Source: [Clostridium] viride DSM 6836 (lineage in GTDB: Bacteria > Bacillota > Clostridia > Oscillospirales > Oscillospiraceae). From it: DNA of 64,000 bases. The stretch lies in assembly GCA_000620945.1 (NCBI GenBank), contig JHZO01000007.1, positions 1 to 64,000 of the forward strand. Direction: 5' to 3'. The position numbers were made by a program, and so were the translations under genes. Of the stretch, positions 16,054 through 25,931 are shown one piece after another. Within the stretch, counting starts at the first letter, position 1; each line of letters begins with the position of its first letter. The notes under the pieces were generated by a model, which was given only the letters and a program-made list of their open reading frames with translations, ran no database searches and had not been told where the DNA came from.

Positions 16054-17169
16054 TTATCCTAACTTGGAGTGAGCATCCTCCGCAAGATTTAGCATGTTTT
16101 GAGCAAAGATGCCGTAGCCCCGCGTAGGATCATTTAAGAGCACATGGGTCACGGCTCCGACCAATTTGCCATCCTGGAGGATGGGAGAACCACTCATGCC
16201 CTGCACAATGCCGCCAGTGAGCTCAAGCAGGCGTGGATCGGTTACTTGAAGCATCAGATTCCGGGTATCGCCCGATTCCGGATAGAGCTTACAAATTTCC
16301 ACAGAGAATTCTTCCACTTGGTTTCCGCTTACGTTACAAAGAATGCTTGCTTTGCCAAGTCTCACTTGCTTCTCGGTTGCTACGGGTACTAGCTCTTTTC
16401 CCAAAGCTAAACTGTCTTCGTTCAGAACTCCAAACACGCCGCCTGCGGTGTTCGCGTAAAGCTCACCTAAGTCTCGGTCAATCTGGAAGCTGCCATGCAG
16501 CTCACCGGGTTGCCCGGAGAGGCCACGTTTCACATCCGAAACCGTAGAGGGCATAATCGAACCGGATTGTAAAGGCATCAGCATAGCGGTATCTACATCG
16601 TTGATCCCATGTCCTAGCGTGCCGAAGATTTTGCTTTCGGGATCATAAAACGTCATGGTGCCGATTCCGGCCATGGAGTCGCGAATCCATGCGCCCAGCT
16701 TATAGGCACCGTCCGCACTACACTGCACGGCTTTTGCCGTCAGTTGCGATTGCTCATGATTACGCACAATGCGTACGCTCATGGCTTCACCTTGCAAGTT
16801 TTGCAGAACAGCTTGTACTTTCTCTATGCTGTTTACCTCTTCACTATTGATGTGGGTGATGATATCGCCTTCCTGCAGGCCACAGACTTTAGCAGGGGAA
16901 GTGTTTCCGCTGTCTGTCTTGATGTCGGACAAGCCGACCACCAAAACACCTTCAGAGAATAGTTTAATGCCTACGGTCTTACCCATGGGATAAACATAGT
17001 GTACCTTGTTGTCCACGGTACGCTCACCGCCTTTGTACGCGGCGCTGCCCGATACGAGAAAGGGATGCATGAGCAGCGCGAAGGCTGTGACAAGGAAACA
17101 CAGGCGAAGAAAAAAAGAGGTGATTCGGACTTGCTTGTTTTCGTTTGCTTGCAAAAAATCACACCCCAT
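16054..17169 (-). CDS. spoIVB: SpoIVB serine peptidase
   Basis: A 371-residue sporulation protease of the S55 family. It has an N-terminal membrane segment (about 18-40), a PDZ domain (about 70-135, AKVCGLQEGDIITHINSEEV) and a C-terminal peptidase domain. The catalytic His lies in LGHGIND and the Ser in GMSGSP. In sporulation SpoIVB is secreted from the forespore and cleaves SpoIVFA, which triggers sigma-K activation. I used the ATG at 17169; no strong ribosome site is visible and a TTG lies two codons upstream. A CATATTA box (17215-17221, minus) could be a sigma-G -10, without a good -35. Confidence 0.93.
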   Translation of the reverse strand: MGCDFLQANENKQVRITSFFLRLCFLVTAFALLMHPFLVSGSAAYKGGERTVDNKVHYVYPMGKTVGIKLFSEGVLVVGLSDIKTDSGNTSPAKVCGLQEGDIITHINSEEVNSIEKVQAVLQNLQGEAMSVRIVRNHEQSQLTAKAVQCSADGAYKLGAWIRDSMAGIGTMTFYDPESKIFGTLGHGINDVDTAMLMPLQSGSIMPSTVSDVKRGLSGQPGELHGSFQIDRDLGELYANTAGGVFGVLNEDSLALGKELVPVATEKQVRLGKASILCNVSGNQVEEFSVEICKLYPESGDTRNLMLQVTDPRLLELTGGIVQGMSGSPILQDGKLVGAVTHVLLNDPTRGYGIFAQNMLNLAEDAHSKLG

Positions 17170-17191
17170 ATTCAATTTTAAAAATCACAAT

Positions 17192-17256
17192 CACGCGGTT
17201 TTTCCGCGTAAAGTTAATATGGCTCATTTCCGAAAAAAAAGCCCCGGAAATTGAGC
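17192..17256. repeat. Two inverted repeats between spoIVB and the TSCPD gene
   Basis: ACGCGG/CCGCGT with a five-T loop (about 17193-17209), and GGCTCA-TTTCCG/CGGAAA-T-TGAGCC with a 12-base loop (about 17220-17256). Neither has a clear U tract, so they may be operators or leader structures. Confidence 0.5.
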
Positions 17257-17306
17257 CAATGTTAGGTTGCATTGGATGTAAGTTTTTTGAATAAAAGCAT
17301 CGAAAC

Positions 17307-17335
17307 TTGTCATGTTAAGAGTAGCATGTTATAAT
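17307..17335 (+). promoter_or_regulatory. Promoter of the TSCPD gene
   Basis: TTGTCA, 17 bases and TATAAT, 38 bases before the start codon. Confidence 0.75.
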
Positions 17336-17373
17336 TTCAAAACCATCACAAAAATGGAAAGGATCTTATCACA

Positions 17374-17634
17374 ATGCTGATAGAATACAAGCCGCGAGGC
17401 GTTTGTTCGCAACAAATGGAAATCGAAGTAGAAGATGGTGTGATCAAGCGTGTACATATCCTAGGAGGCTGCCAAGGAAATTTGCAGGGCATTTCCCAGT
17501 TGGTTGTGGGAATGAAGGTGGAGGATGTGGTAGCGCGCCTGAAGGGCATTTCTTGCGGGTTTAAAAAGACCTCTTGTCCGGATCAGTTGACCTGTGCACT
17601 TCAGAAGGCATACCAAAGCGAATCGATTTCTTAA
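17374..17634 (+). CDS. TSCPD domain protein (TIGR03905-like)
   Basis: An 86-residue protein of the TSCPD type, named after the motif seen here near the end (KTSCPDQLTCAL). The front half, YKPRGVCSQQMEIEVEDG then GGCQGNLQGISQLVVG, is typical of the stand-alone family found in many Clostridia. Conserved cysteines suggest metal binding. The same domain is found at the end of some B12-dependent ribonucleotide reductases. The role of the free-standing form is unknown. It has its own promoter and terminator. Confidence 0.82.
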   Translation: MLIEYKPRGVCSQQMEIEVEDGVIKRVHILGGCQGNLQGISQLVVGMKVEDVVARLKGISCGFKKTSCPDQLTCALQKAYQSESIS

Positions 17635-17641
17635 AAAAATA

Positions 17642-17684
17642 AAACGCTCGGCAGCCACAAGCTAGGTGGCTGCCGAGTGTTTAT
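17642..17684. terminator. Bidirectional terminator between the TSCPD gene and mreB
   Basis: A 15-bp stem ACGCTCGGCAGCCAC/GTGGCTGCCGAGTGT with T on both sides, between convergent genes. Confidence 0.88.
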
Positions 17685-18730
17685 TGTTTCATGCCGATGG
17701 GAGAGGATGCCCTGCGAGGGCCTTCCTGAAGGGTGGAGAGATGTTCCAAGGTTTTTCCGGTGCCTAAGGCAACCGCAGTGATCGGGTCGTCTAGTAGACG
17801 GGTTTTGATGCCGATTTGACGGGAAATCAGCTGATCTAGTCCCCAGAGCAAACTGCCCCCGCCGGTCAAAAGAATGCCATTGTTCGAAATATCTGCTACC
17901 AATTCAGGGGGCGTGCGTTCCAGAATGGTTTGGATGCTCTCTAAGATTTGGCCCGTGACGGGCAGAAGGGCCTGTACCAGCTCCGTGGAACTAATGGTAA
18001 TGGTTTCCGGAAGACCGGTGGATAGGGAGCGCCCCTTTACTTCTGTGGACAATTCCAAGAGGCGCGGGAGCACACAACCAATGCTGCGTTTGATCTCTTC
18101 GGCAATGCGCTCTCCGATGAGAATGTTATATTTCCGGCGAAGATACTTGACGATGGCTTCGTCAAACTGATCGCCCGCCACGTTCAGCGAAAGGGACTCC
18201 ACAATGCTGGAGAGGGAGAGCACGGCGATCTCCGTGCTTCCGGCTCCAATGTCGATCACCATGTTGCCTTCCGCCTTGGAGATGTCAATGCCGGCGCCCA
18301 GCGCGGCAGCTAAGGGTTCCTCCAGAAGATACACCCGTCTCGCTCCGGCTTGCAGTCCCGCATCGATGAGGGCACGCTCTTCGACCTCTGTGATGTTGGT
18401 AGGGACACAAATCACCAAACGAGGTTTAAACACGCGAGAACCACTGGTTTTGCGAAGAATTTCCCGCAGGATTCGTTCGGTCATGGCATAGTCTGAAATC
18501 ACGCCGGTACGCAAGGGGCGAACAGCCACCAGATCCCCCGGCGTTTGGGAGAGTAAGCGCTGGGCTTCCGCTCCGACGGTTAAGACCTTTCCAGACTGCT
18601 TGTCCACCGCAACCACGGAGGGTTCCTGTAAAATGACGCCGCGGCCCTTCACGTAAACCAAGCTGCTTGCCGTCCCCAAATCTATGCCAATGTCACGCCC
18701 AAACCTGGCGCCTTTTTCTGCTTTTCCCAT
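17681..18730 (-). CDS. MreB/Mbl-family actin-like protein
   Basis: A 349-residue bacterial actin. Phosphate-1 motif DIGIDLGTASSLVYVKG, phosphate-2 motif MVIDIGAGSTEIAVLSL and the C-terminal GILLTGGGSLLWGLDQLI are intact. MreB filaments under the membrane guide side-wall synthesis. The gene is not next to mreC or mreD but after comF. It may be a second MreB-like copy, so I give no firm symbol. The ATG at 18730 follows AAAGGGTG. Confidence 0.88.
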   Translation of the reverse strand: MGKAEKGARFGRDIGIDLGTASSLVYVKGRGVILQEPSVVAVDKQSGKVLTVGAEAQRLLSQTPGDLVAVRPLRTGVISDYAMTERILREILRKTSGSRVFKPRLVICVPTNITEVEERALIDAGLQAGARRVYLLEEPLAAALGAGIDISKAEGNMVIDIGAGSTEIAVLSLSSIVESLSLNVAGDQFDEAIVKYLRRKYNILIGERIAEEIKRSIGCVLPRLLELSTEVKGRSLSTGLPETITISSTELVQALLPVTGQILESIQTILERTPPELVADISNNGILLTGGGSLLWGLDQLISRQIGIKTRLLDDPITAVALGTGKTLEHLSTLQEGPRRASSPIGMKQ

Positions 18731-18864
18731 GATAAACACCCTTTATCTTGATGGTAAGATCCAATCTTATTATCTTCGTATGGTATCATGGTTTTTCGGC
18801 GAGTTCGCTCGAAATTTACAACAGAAAGCAGTCTCTTTTTTACCCCATCAAACGTTGTGGTCTC

Positions 18865-19548
18865 TCAGAGGTGCAGCGCGCCAGGACGCGTGCGGCAGAC
18901 GGTGGCACACAGGACTTCCGCAGCGCCACCTGCGCGCAAGACTTGGGCCGCTTCCTCCAAGGTGGAGCCCGTGGTTATCACATCATCAATCAGCAAAATG
19001 CGCGATCCAGCCAGATCAGGGGAGGGGGCAAGGGCAAAGCACCCGGACACGTTGGCTTTGCGATCGGCAGCCGTGGCGATGCCCGATTGTGGTGGTTTGG
19101 GACGAGGATGATGAAGAAGAGGCAGAGCCGGTTGCCCGAGTCGTTCGGAAATTGCCCTAGCCAGCAGCTCCGATTGGTTATAGCCACGGGTACGAAGTCG
19201 CTCGTTTGAAATGGGAATCCAAGTGATCAGGTCATATCGGTGCAAAAAGCGTTCTTGAATATAGTTTGACAAAGGAGCGGCAAACACCTCCGCCAAATGC
19301 CGCTGCCCATGAAACTTATATTGCAGCATGGCAAAGCGAAACTGATGTTCATACCAGGAGACGGAAAGGCAGAGGGTGAAGTGTTCCCCGGTTTGCAGGC
19401 GCTCTGCTTCGGGTAGCCAGGAAATCTCAGCCTGACAACGGGGACAGACCATTTGCCGGGAGTCTTTTAAGACCGCTTCACAAAAAGCACATTTGGGAGG
19501 GTAAAGGAGGTCTAGCAGAACCAACGAAATGGGACGCATGTTATCCAT
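18865..19548 (-). CDS. comF: ComF-family phosphoribosyltransferase-like protein
   Basis: A 227-residue protein with an N-terminal four-Cys zinc finger (C20, C23, C35, C38) and a C-terminal phosphoribosyltransferase fold whose PRPP loop is ILLIDDVITTGSTLEEA. ComF proteins take part in DNA uptake or handling of incoming DNA. The segment RTRGYNQSELLARAIS is typical. The start may be either of two ATGs three codons apart. It reads toward mreB, 134 bases away. The foreign island begins directly upstream of it. Confidence 0.88.
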   Translation of the reverse strand: MDNMRPISLVLLDLLYPPKCAFCEAVLKDSRQMVCPRCQAEISWLPEAERLQTGEHFTLCLSVSWYEHQFRFAMLQYKFHGQRHLAEVFAAPLSNYIQERFLHRYDLITWIPISNERLRTRGYNQSELLARAISERLGQPALPLLHHPRPKPPQSGIATAADRKANVSGCFALAPSPDLAGSRILLIDDVITTGSTLEEAAQVLRAGGAAEVLCATVCRTRPGALHL

Positions 19549-19858
19549 CCCAAATGTTGAATCGAATGAACGATTCGTAAGAACATATCAAAAACATCCA
19601 AATGTGTTGATCCTCTAAGGCTCTAGGTTTCGTTCAAGACCCTTTGAAAATGAACCTTATTTTTGGATGAACTTTTGAAAAGAGAAAGCATTTCGTTCAT
19701 TCCAAGGCAGAATAAGAGCCCGTTCCCTCTGATTTCAAAAGTTCAAAAACAAGGATGTTTTCTAAAAGCTTAAAGTGCATCCAGAAGTCTTCACTGTCAA
19801 TCGTATTGGTTACAAAGGATAACATCATGGAAACTAAGTTTGTTTCTTTTTAATTGTC
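19549..19858. other. Junction of comF and the island, no gene
   Basis: In these 310 A+T-rich bases I see no gene. An inverted repeat CGAAT-GAACG-ATTCG lies near 19564-19578, and TTCGTTCA recurs. This should contain the comF promoter and the left end of the island. I found no tRNA or clear attachment site. Confidence 0.4.
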
Positions 19859-22102
19859 TTAACCAGTTGTCTGTAATGCAATAGCTTTTCTATAGAGATC
19901 CTTTAGATTCCATGATGAAACGTCAATCAGAGGTTCGTACATAAAAGAATTCAAATGGATATTTTCGGGTGTAACCAGGTTGATTTCTTCGATAGCTTCT
20001 TTTTCCCCGTCTGTAATATAAGGTTTTGCTTTATTAAACCAGTCTCTGGTCTGATTATCTGTTGCATCGGGACAGGTTCCTTCATGCTCGATAATCTTGG
20101 CTTTCATGAACTTTTCAATTTCAATTCTGGTTGCTATTGAAAGGACAAGCTTGTTTTCCAAAGAAACTTCATCGTTGTCTTGGAGTATATTTGTTGCCAG
20201 AGATTGAAGCAATTGTATATAAGGCTCGTCAGCAGATCTAAGTACCGTGTTATTAAGGAATTGACCTATTACTCCCCATACATCCGACACCATTAATTGT
20301 GCTGTATCAAGCGGTGCGGTTTTATAATGAAGGCAGCATGTTAACTTCAAAAAATCATTGTTACTTCCACTGTAGTCAGCCAAATTACGATAGAATGGGA
20401 TACTTGCAATCAGACACTTCTTCTTTGTTTCATTGTCTATGTTACCGTTTTGAATTGATGCACGAATGACATTATTAAAGAAGTCCCTTTGATATTTAAA
20501 CTCCGCTATATTAACAACACCTTCGCCGCTTCTTTGAGCTATATAACAGTTTTGTCTCTTAACATTACACCTCAACAAAACCGTTCGATAGAAGTCAAAG
20601 TTATGTGTAAGCACGAGTAAATCAATCCCCTGCGTTCCGGCCAAATCACTCAGATACTCGACAATTGCGTATTTGTTTTTGTAGTCGAAAGAATCTGAAA
20701 TGTCATCCGCTATGACGAGATATTGTCCTGCACCTTCTCTGGCCTGTTTTCTAATTCTCTCCAAATCAAACAGTATATAAAGAAGATAGAGCGCCCTGCG
20801 CTCACCCATACTTAAAGAAACCATCAAGTCTTCTTTGTTCAAATCTTTGGACTCTCTATTGTCACCGGTACCGCGTGTATATTCAAATTCAATATTGGGG
20901 GCTTCATCCTTTAAGATGAAGTTAGATTTGTTTGTAATCTTTGCAGTAAATGGAACACGGAACCTTCGGTTAAATTCATTAACTACCTCTTCCCAACGTG
21001 CGGATTGAGTTGATGCCTGTTCATATAATGTGCGAATTCTTTCTTTAAAAGCAGTTACTGTCTCATGATACTCTGCGAACGGTCTGTCAAGGCGATTGAA
21101 GCAGTTGCACCATGTTTGCTTTTTTAATGTTGCAATATCCAGAAGATAAGGAATTATTTCCCTGTGCGCCACGATAATGTCCCGGACCTTCTCTGCATCC
21201 GCATTTTTGGAGAATAACTTCTTTAATCTTTCGAATGTTCCTGCCAATGCAGGCGTTTGATAAAGTTCATCAAGCTGTTGTTGTACGAGCCACTGCCACT
21301 CGTCAAGGCTACTAACTTGTGTGCCATCTCTGAGAAGAATTTTATGCTGAGCCTCAAACAAGTTGTGACTTGCAAGGCTTTTACTTAATTCTTCAGCACT
21401 ACGCTCAGTAAAATGCGTGTTGAGTAAAGGACTGGTCTGAAGCAGATTTTTAAGGTTATCAATATATTCAACGATATTGCCTCTGAAATCAGCGTTACCA
21501 TAAACAACCATGGCCTTGTCATTGAAGAGTTCTGAATAGAGAGCATTATCTAGGAAATTATGGTTCTGATTTCCTATCTGCCCAATGGCCTCAATAATGT
21601 CGGGCCAATCAGCTGTGGCTTGTAACTCTAAATCGTTTATAAGCTTTACCTTAATCTGAGGCTTAGTTAATCCAGTGATTTCTCTTAATTTGTTTACAAT
21701 CTCGGTAATTGTATCACTGAACCGCCCCATGAGGTCATTATATTGATTTCTGGTTTCCTCGTCAGCGAGGAGCGTAGCAACTGTGTCTTTACTAAATTCA
21801 AACTTGTCGGCAAAAGAATTAATCACATAGATATTATCTGACTGTGGAACAATGGCCTCAACTGCTGATGAATACTCATAGTGCGCGGCATAATAAGTGA
21901 TAGAATAACGACTTACGACATCTTTGAAAATACGATCAGATGTCGTTGCTCCTTTAGAAATATCCTCAAAGACCTTCGAGAATGAAGTCTTCATTACGCC
22001 ATTAGGCGCATATATAATTGCTTTATTACAAGGATTAAAATTTATGCTAGGTATGGCAAATTGCTTCATGCCATAACAATTTTCAAAAAATCCACTCAAC
22101 AT
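19859..22102 (-). CDS. ABC/SMC-type ATPase, probable island defence protein
   Basis: A protein of about 747 residues with the layout of RecF/SMC-like ABC ATPases. The P-loop region APNGVMKTS (about 32-40) has Met where the GK-S/T motif needs Gly. A long helical arm follows, then signature LSMGERRAL (about 430), Walker B LVIADDISDSFD (about 462) and LTHNFDF (about 499). Similar ATPases are common in phage-defence loci, but no partner effector is evident and the exact family is not recognised. I start at the ATG at 22102, just before the conserved N-terminus. The frame is open 72 codons further. Base composition is A+T-rich. Confidence 0.65.
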   Translation of the reverse strand: MLSGFFENCYGMKQFAIPSINFNPCNKAIIYAPNGVMKTSFSKVFEDISKGATTSDRIFKDVVSRYSITYYAAHYEYSSAVEAIVPQSDNIYVINSFADKFEFSKDTVATLLADEETRNQYNDLMGRFSDTITEIVNKLREITGLTKPQIKVKLINDLELQATADWPDIIEAIGQIGNQNHNFLDNALYSELFNDKAMVVYGNADFRGNIVEYIDNLKNLLQTSPLLNTHFTERSAEELSKSLASHNLFEAQHKILLRDGTQVSSLDEWQWLVQQQLDELYQTPALAGTFERLKKLFSKNADAEKVRDIIVAHREIIPYLLDIATLKKQTWCNCFNRLDRPFAEYHETVTAFKERIRTLYEQASTQSARWEEVVNEFNRRFRVPFTAKITNKSNFILKDEAPNIEFEYTRGTGDNRESKDLNKEDLMVSLSMGERRALYLLYILFDLERIRKQAREGAGQYLVIADDISDSFDYKNKYAIVEYLSDLAGTQGIDLLVLTHNFDFYRTVLLRCNVKRQNCYIAQRSGEGVVNIAEFKYQRDFFNNVIRASIQNGNIDNETKKKCLIASIPFYRNLADYSGSNNDFLKLTCCLHYKTAPLDTAQLMVSDVWGVIGQFLNNTVLRSADEPYIQLLQSLATNILQDNDEVSLENKLVLSIATRIEIEKFMKAKIIEHEGTCPDATDNQTRDWFNKAKPYITDGEKEAIEEINLVTPENIHLNSFMYEPLIDVSSWNLKDLYRKAIALQTTG

Positions 22103-22135
22103 TTTCGTACCTATTATCTTTCTTCTTTCTAAGCA

Positions 22136-22164
22136 TAAATATCTGCGCCACTCATATAACTCAA
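22136..22164 (-). promoter_or_regulatory. Possible promoter of the ATPase gene
   Basis: Minus strand TTGAGT, 17 bases and TATTTA, ending 34 bases before the chosen ATG. This supports the shorter start. Confidence 0.35.
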
Positions 22165-22320
22165 TTTTGTTATTAACAAGCCTTGTGCTAGATGCCCTGG
22201 ACAAAATAAAATAGGAAACTGATAGCCTGAACAGTACCAAAAGCACGCTCAGCATAAAACTGGTTTTAGCCGGACTTCTTAAAAAAACATCAAATTTGGA
22301 ATTTGTGTGTACTAACAAAT

Positions 22321-23993
22321 TTATCGCTCAAACATAAAACAAATTTCGTCATATTCTGATTTCCAATCTGATCTATATTCATCATTATCATAATCAGCGT
22401 ATCGCTCTTGCTTAACTGAACTGATTGCATTATAAAAATCAATATCTTGCACAATTGATGCAATATCAAAAGACTCAATCTTTAACTGCAGATCATTACT
22501 AAATAAGCCAATTTCACTATCAATATAAATTTCAATTTCTTCTTTTGTTTTGCTTGTTGAAATCTCTTCCAATGCTTCTTCGTCTAAATCACCATGTTCA
22601 TCTTCATATTCATCAAAGTTTTCCGATATAATTTTATATAAATTTTCTTCAGCTTTTTCTTTTACGACCACACAAAGTTTTTCTACAATATAATCATGAA
22701 ATACTTCCATAACGTTGTTATACTCTTCACAATATAAAAAGCCCAACGAATCTAATGCATTAATATAGAGATCTAATATTTTTTCGAATTGCCCATATTC
22801 AACGGGTCTAAGAATATAGTACATAATGTTTGAATTTAGTAATATGCTCTCTATTTGATAGAATTGAATAAACTTTGTAGTCAACATTTTACATACTATA
22901 TCTGAAAAATCATCAACTTCGATTATTTGATATACATGTAAATGTTCTAACGAGAATTTCAAGTTTTTTTCTAGACTCGAATCGTATATTTTGTTATCTA
23001 TTAAAATTTTGATAAAGTAGTAGAATGGAGAATTGTATAGGCATTCCAATTAGATATTCATTGCACCTATTTTCGTCCATCAAAGCTTTAAAGTTGATAT
23101 AAGTTTGAGTCGCTTCATTAATAATGGTAATTCTACTATTTAGTATAATTTTTTTGTTTGGATTTTTTTTCACATAAGAAAGAAGCGTTTTCAATTCATT
23201 AGGTTGGCTATCCTTGATTTTTAAATAATGTTGTCCCAGAAAATCATTTAATAGAATAATTTCTTTTTTATTTGGGTCAATTGAAAGGGCTTTTTTTATA
23301 CTTGAGATATCATTATCTGATGTATATCTTACGGCATGTTTTTCATTTGCATAATATAAAAGCAACATTTTTGAAATAGTGCTTTTACCAACACCGGGAG
23401 CACCAACGAGTATGATAATGCCACTATCCTGAAGCTTCTTTTTTGCCTGAAAATATGTCTTTGTTTGCACGAATAAAGGCATCTGTACCTCTATATCACA
23501 TATCAATTCTTCACAATCAATAAATATATTTTGATTATTGATTAAGGATAGAATTGAGGACGAACACAGCCAGAGCTTATAGTGTTTATTTACTATTTCA
23601 GCATTCTCTTGTTCTGACAAAAAATCGTCAATTTCAATACTGTCGATTATGCAAGAACAATCTTCCATATAGTCTTGAAAAAGCATGAATATCTCATTCT
23701 TTTGCTTTTTAGTTAATTTCAAACCAGAACAAATATAATATTTTTTTGGACAGAGCTTTTGAACTTTTGGGACTTCATTTTTTAAAGAACGTAGTAAACC
23801 ACTATACTTGCTGTTAATATAGTGTTTAGCTTGAATTATAATATTGGGGGTCTTTTTTAGAATCACAGATATCAACCCCACCATCAGGTCCTTTAGGAAA
23901 TGTATGAAGCGAACAGCCAAGTTTAGTCTGCATAATATCCTTGCACAGCAGTTCAAACTCATAGTCATTCAAATTTTCCAAATTGAACATCAT
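22321..23993 (-). pseudogene. Broken Mrr-like nuclease / nSTAND3 NTPase gene
   Basis: This gene spans three reading frames. From the ATG pair at 23993 (after AAGGAG) the frame encodes NDYEFELLCKDIMQ and GPDGGVDI, the start of an Mrr-type restriction nuclease domain. It then stops because of one extra base in an A run (23853-23858). The next frame continues with PNIIIQAKHY (nuclease core), then an nSTAND3 NTPase with P-loop GAPGVGKST and Walker B LLNDFLGQHYL. A second break near 23040 shifts to a third frame carrying a C-terminal helical region. The part between is much shorter than in intact relatives, so an internal deletion is likely. Intact proteins of this type are thought to be anti-phage sensors. 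Confidence 0.72.
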
Positions 23994-24444
23994 AGACAAG
24001 CTCCTTTTTAAATTCTTAATACTAATATCGCTTTTACGAAAATTTGGGCTGATATCATATTAAACCACGCCGGGTTAAGTTATCTTAATAGATAATCATC
24101 TTCAAGTTCCTGTAAAACCTACGCACAATATGAGCATTACTCAAAGTCATTTTTCTCTATTGTGATAAATTATGACAAATTTACTATAGCACAATGAAAT
24201 GGTAATTTCAAACAAACACAGGAGGTCTTATTTTAAAGTCATCTTAATATCTTTGTCTATTGGAACTTGTGTTAAGGCAATAACATTTTAATCTGAATAA
24301 ATTACTTTGTTGGTCCCGAATATAGAATAAGACAACCTCCTTACAATTGAAATTGAGCATTGTAAGGAGGTCTTTCGTCTTTGATATTCTCTTGTTTTCC
24401 TAGGTTAGCACGAAGCATTCAAACTTTAAATATGTTCATACAAA
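23994..24444. other. Intergenic A+T-rich stretch in the island
   Basis: No gene seen in about 450 bases. It contains a strong 13-bp inverted repeat at 24335-24371, listed separately. The rest is A+T-rich and unremarkable. Confidence 0.4.
24335..24371 (-). terminator. Hairpin after the nuclease-recombinase gene
   Basis: Perfect 13-bp arms ACCTCCTTACAAT and ATTGTAAGGAGGT with an 11-base loop. On the minus strand it is followed by TGTCTTATTC. It lies about 75 bases past the end of the upstream gene, so a terminator role is likely. The arm contains GGAGG. Confidence 0.55.
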
Positions 24445-25931
24445 CTACTCAACAATTCTTTTGTCAGGTGCATCTAATGCATTACCATAAATTTTGATTA
24501 AAGAAGAAAGTGGAATGTTTTTTTGTTTAGGATATCTCTTAATTATTTCCTCTGTTGAAATATAGTTTGAGACGTTTTCGATTGGTAAACCGGTGATATA
24601 CATAATACTATCAATGGAAAATCCATAATCATAAAGTTTTTCATTAAAGAAATTCTTACAAACTGTGGAGAGAACTTAAGCCATTTTTCATCATCGCTTA
24701 TATTTACCAATTGATTGAACACAGTATTGATAACTGCAGTAGAGATATGGCTGTACTTTCCTTTATAAGGAACTACAAAAACAAAATCAATCTTCAAACT
24801 CAGGTTTTCTTGTGATTTCTTTATCTGTTGAAAGCAATGTTTCAACAAGGGATTTAATGGTAGTATCCTTCCTTCTATTTTTATATCTGTAAAATCAATA
24901 TTATTAGTTTTGCATCTAACCTCTGACCATTTCAGTTTTTGAATCCTGGGTCTTTCCATGCCGTAACAGCAACATAAAAGAAATATGGTCAAATCTCGAA
25001 TGCCTTTGTCTTTTTTTAAATAGTAATCAACCGCTTGACTTAAAGTTTTGTTATCAATTGGTTGATAATTCTTTGAGGAAAAACCAGAGACAATATCAGC
25101 AAGGCTTTTACCCCTGCCCTTATCAAAGTGATTCTTATTTATACAACCAAATTCACTTTCCGTAAGAGTATTAAGCATACTACTAATATGAGAGTAGTTA
25201 TTATTTATTGTAGCGTCAGACACAAACTTATCATTTGAAAGTTGCTTTTTATAATCGATAAATTTTTCAAAGTCAAAAATATTAATATTCTCTAATACGC
25301 CAGGAGAGTATCTTTTACTAACTTTTGAGTAATACTCAAAAAAGCGATATAAAGTTGATTTATAACTATACCAACTTTGGTTCTCCACTGGAAATTTTAA
25401 AGCTTTAAACTGTGCAATGTCTCGGTAATAATTTGTTATTTTTTTGTGGAACATAGATTCAATTGAAAGCAAATCAAAAAAATCATGATGCGTATATTTT
25501 TTGCTCTTAGTATCAAAGATATTAAACCAAAAAACTACTTGATTCTTTAACATATCATTATTGAAATTTGCTTCTGTTCTAATATTAGTGTTAATGAGCA
25601 GGTACTCTTTCCCGTTCGATAATATGCCGTATTCAACTCCACGATTTCGAATATAATTGGCCAATTGCATTATATCTTTATCTCTAATAATATAATCATA
25701 ACTCTTAGTTTCTATAATCAATCCAATATTATCATCAACCATTTGAACTATATCGGCATATGTGTTAGCTTTTTTTTGCTCAAAAATACATTTCGAAAGA
25801 GAAATATCATAGCCTAAACTTTTTAAAAAAATATCACGAACTAGGTGAATCTTTATGTTTTCTTCAAGAGTGCTTTGACTTTCTTTTATTAGCTTATAAG
25901 CTTTCTTTAATTCTAAGATAGTTGAATTCAC
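24445..25931 (-). pseudogene. PD-(D/E)XK nuclease-tyrosine recombinase fusion, frameshifted
   Basis: The N-terminal part (about 1-115) looks like the HsdR N-terminal nuclease domain: LVRDIFLKSLGY, then D60 in YADIV and E74-T-K76 in LIIETKS. After a linker comes a tyrosine-recombinase-like domain: an N-terminal SAM-like helical part (about 170-270) and a catalytic-like part with GMERPRIQKLKWSEV, whose Arg fits the first catalytic Arg. Near 24670-24685 the frame breaks. A second frame then gives NFFNEKLYDYGFSIDSIMYITGL and SNYIS, ending at TAG 24445. The usual H-x-x-R motif appears as Q/C and the second His is missing, so even the unshifted protein may be inactive as a recombinase. GTG starts at 25931 or 25934 follow GGGAGGTG. 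Confidence 0.65.

Noticed and set aside
22103-22318. A 72-residue N-terminal extension of the island ATPase
   Set aside because: It lies before the conserved domain start, contains the likely promoter, and its hydrophobic make-up does not fit the protein.
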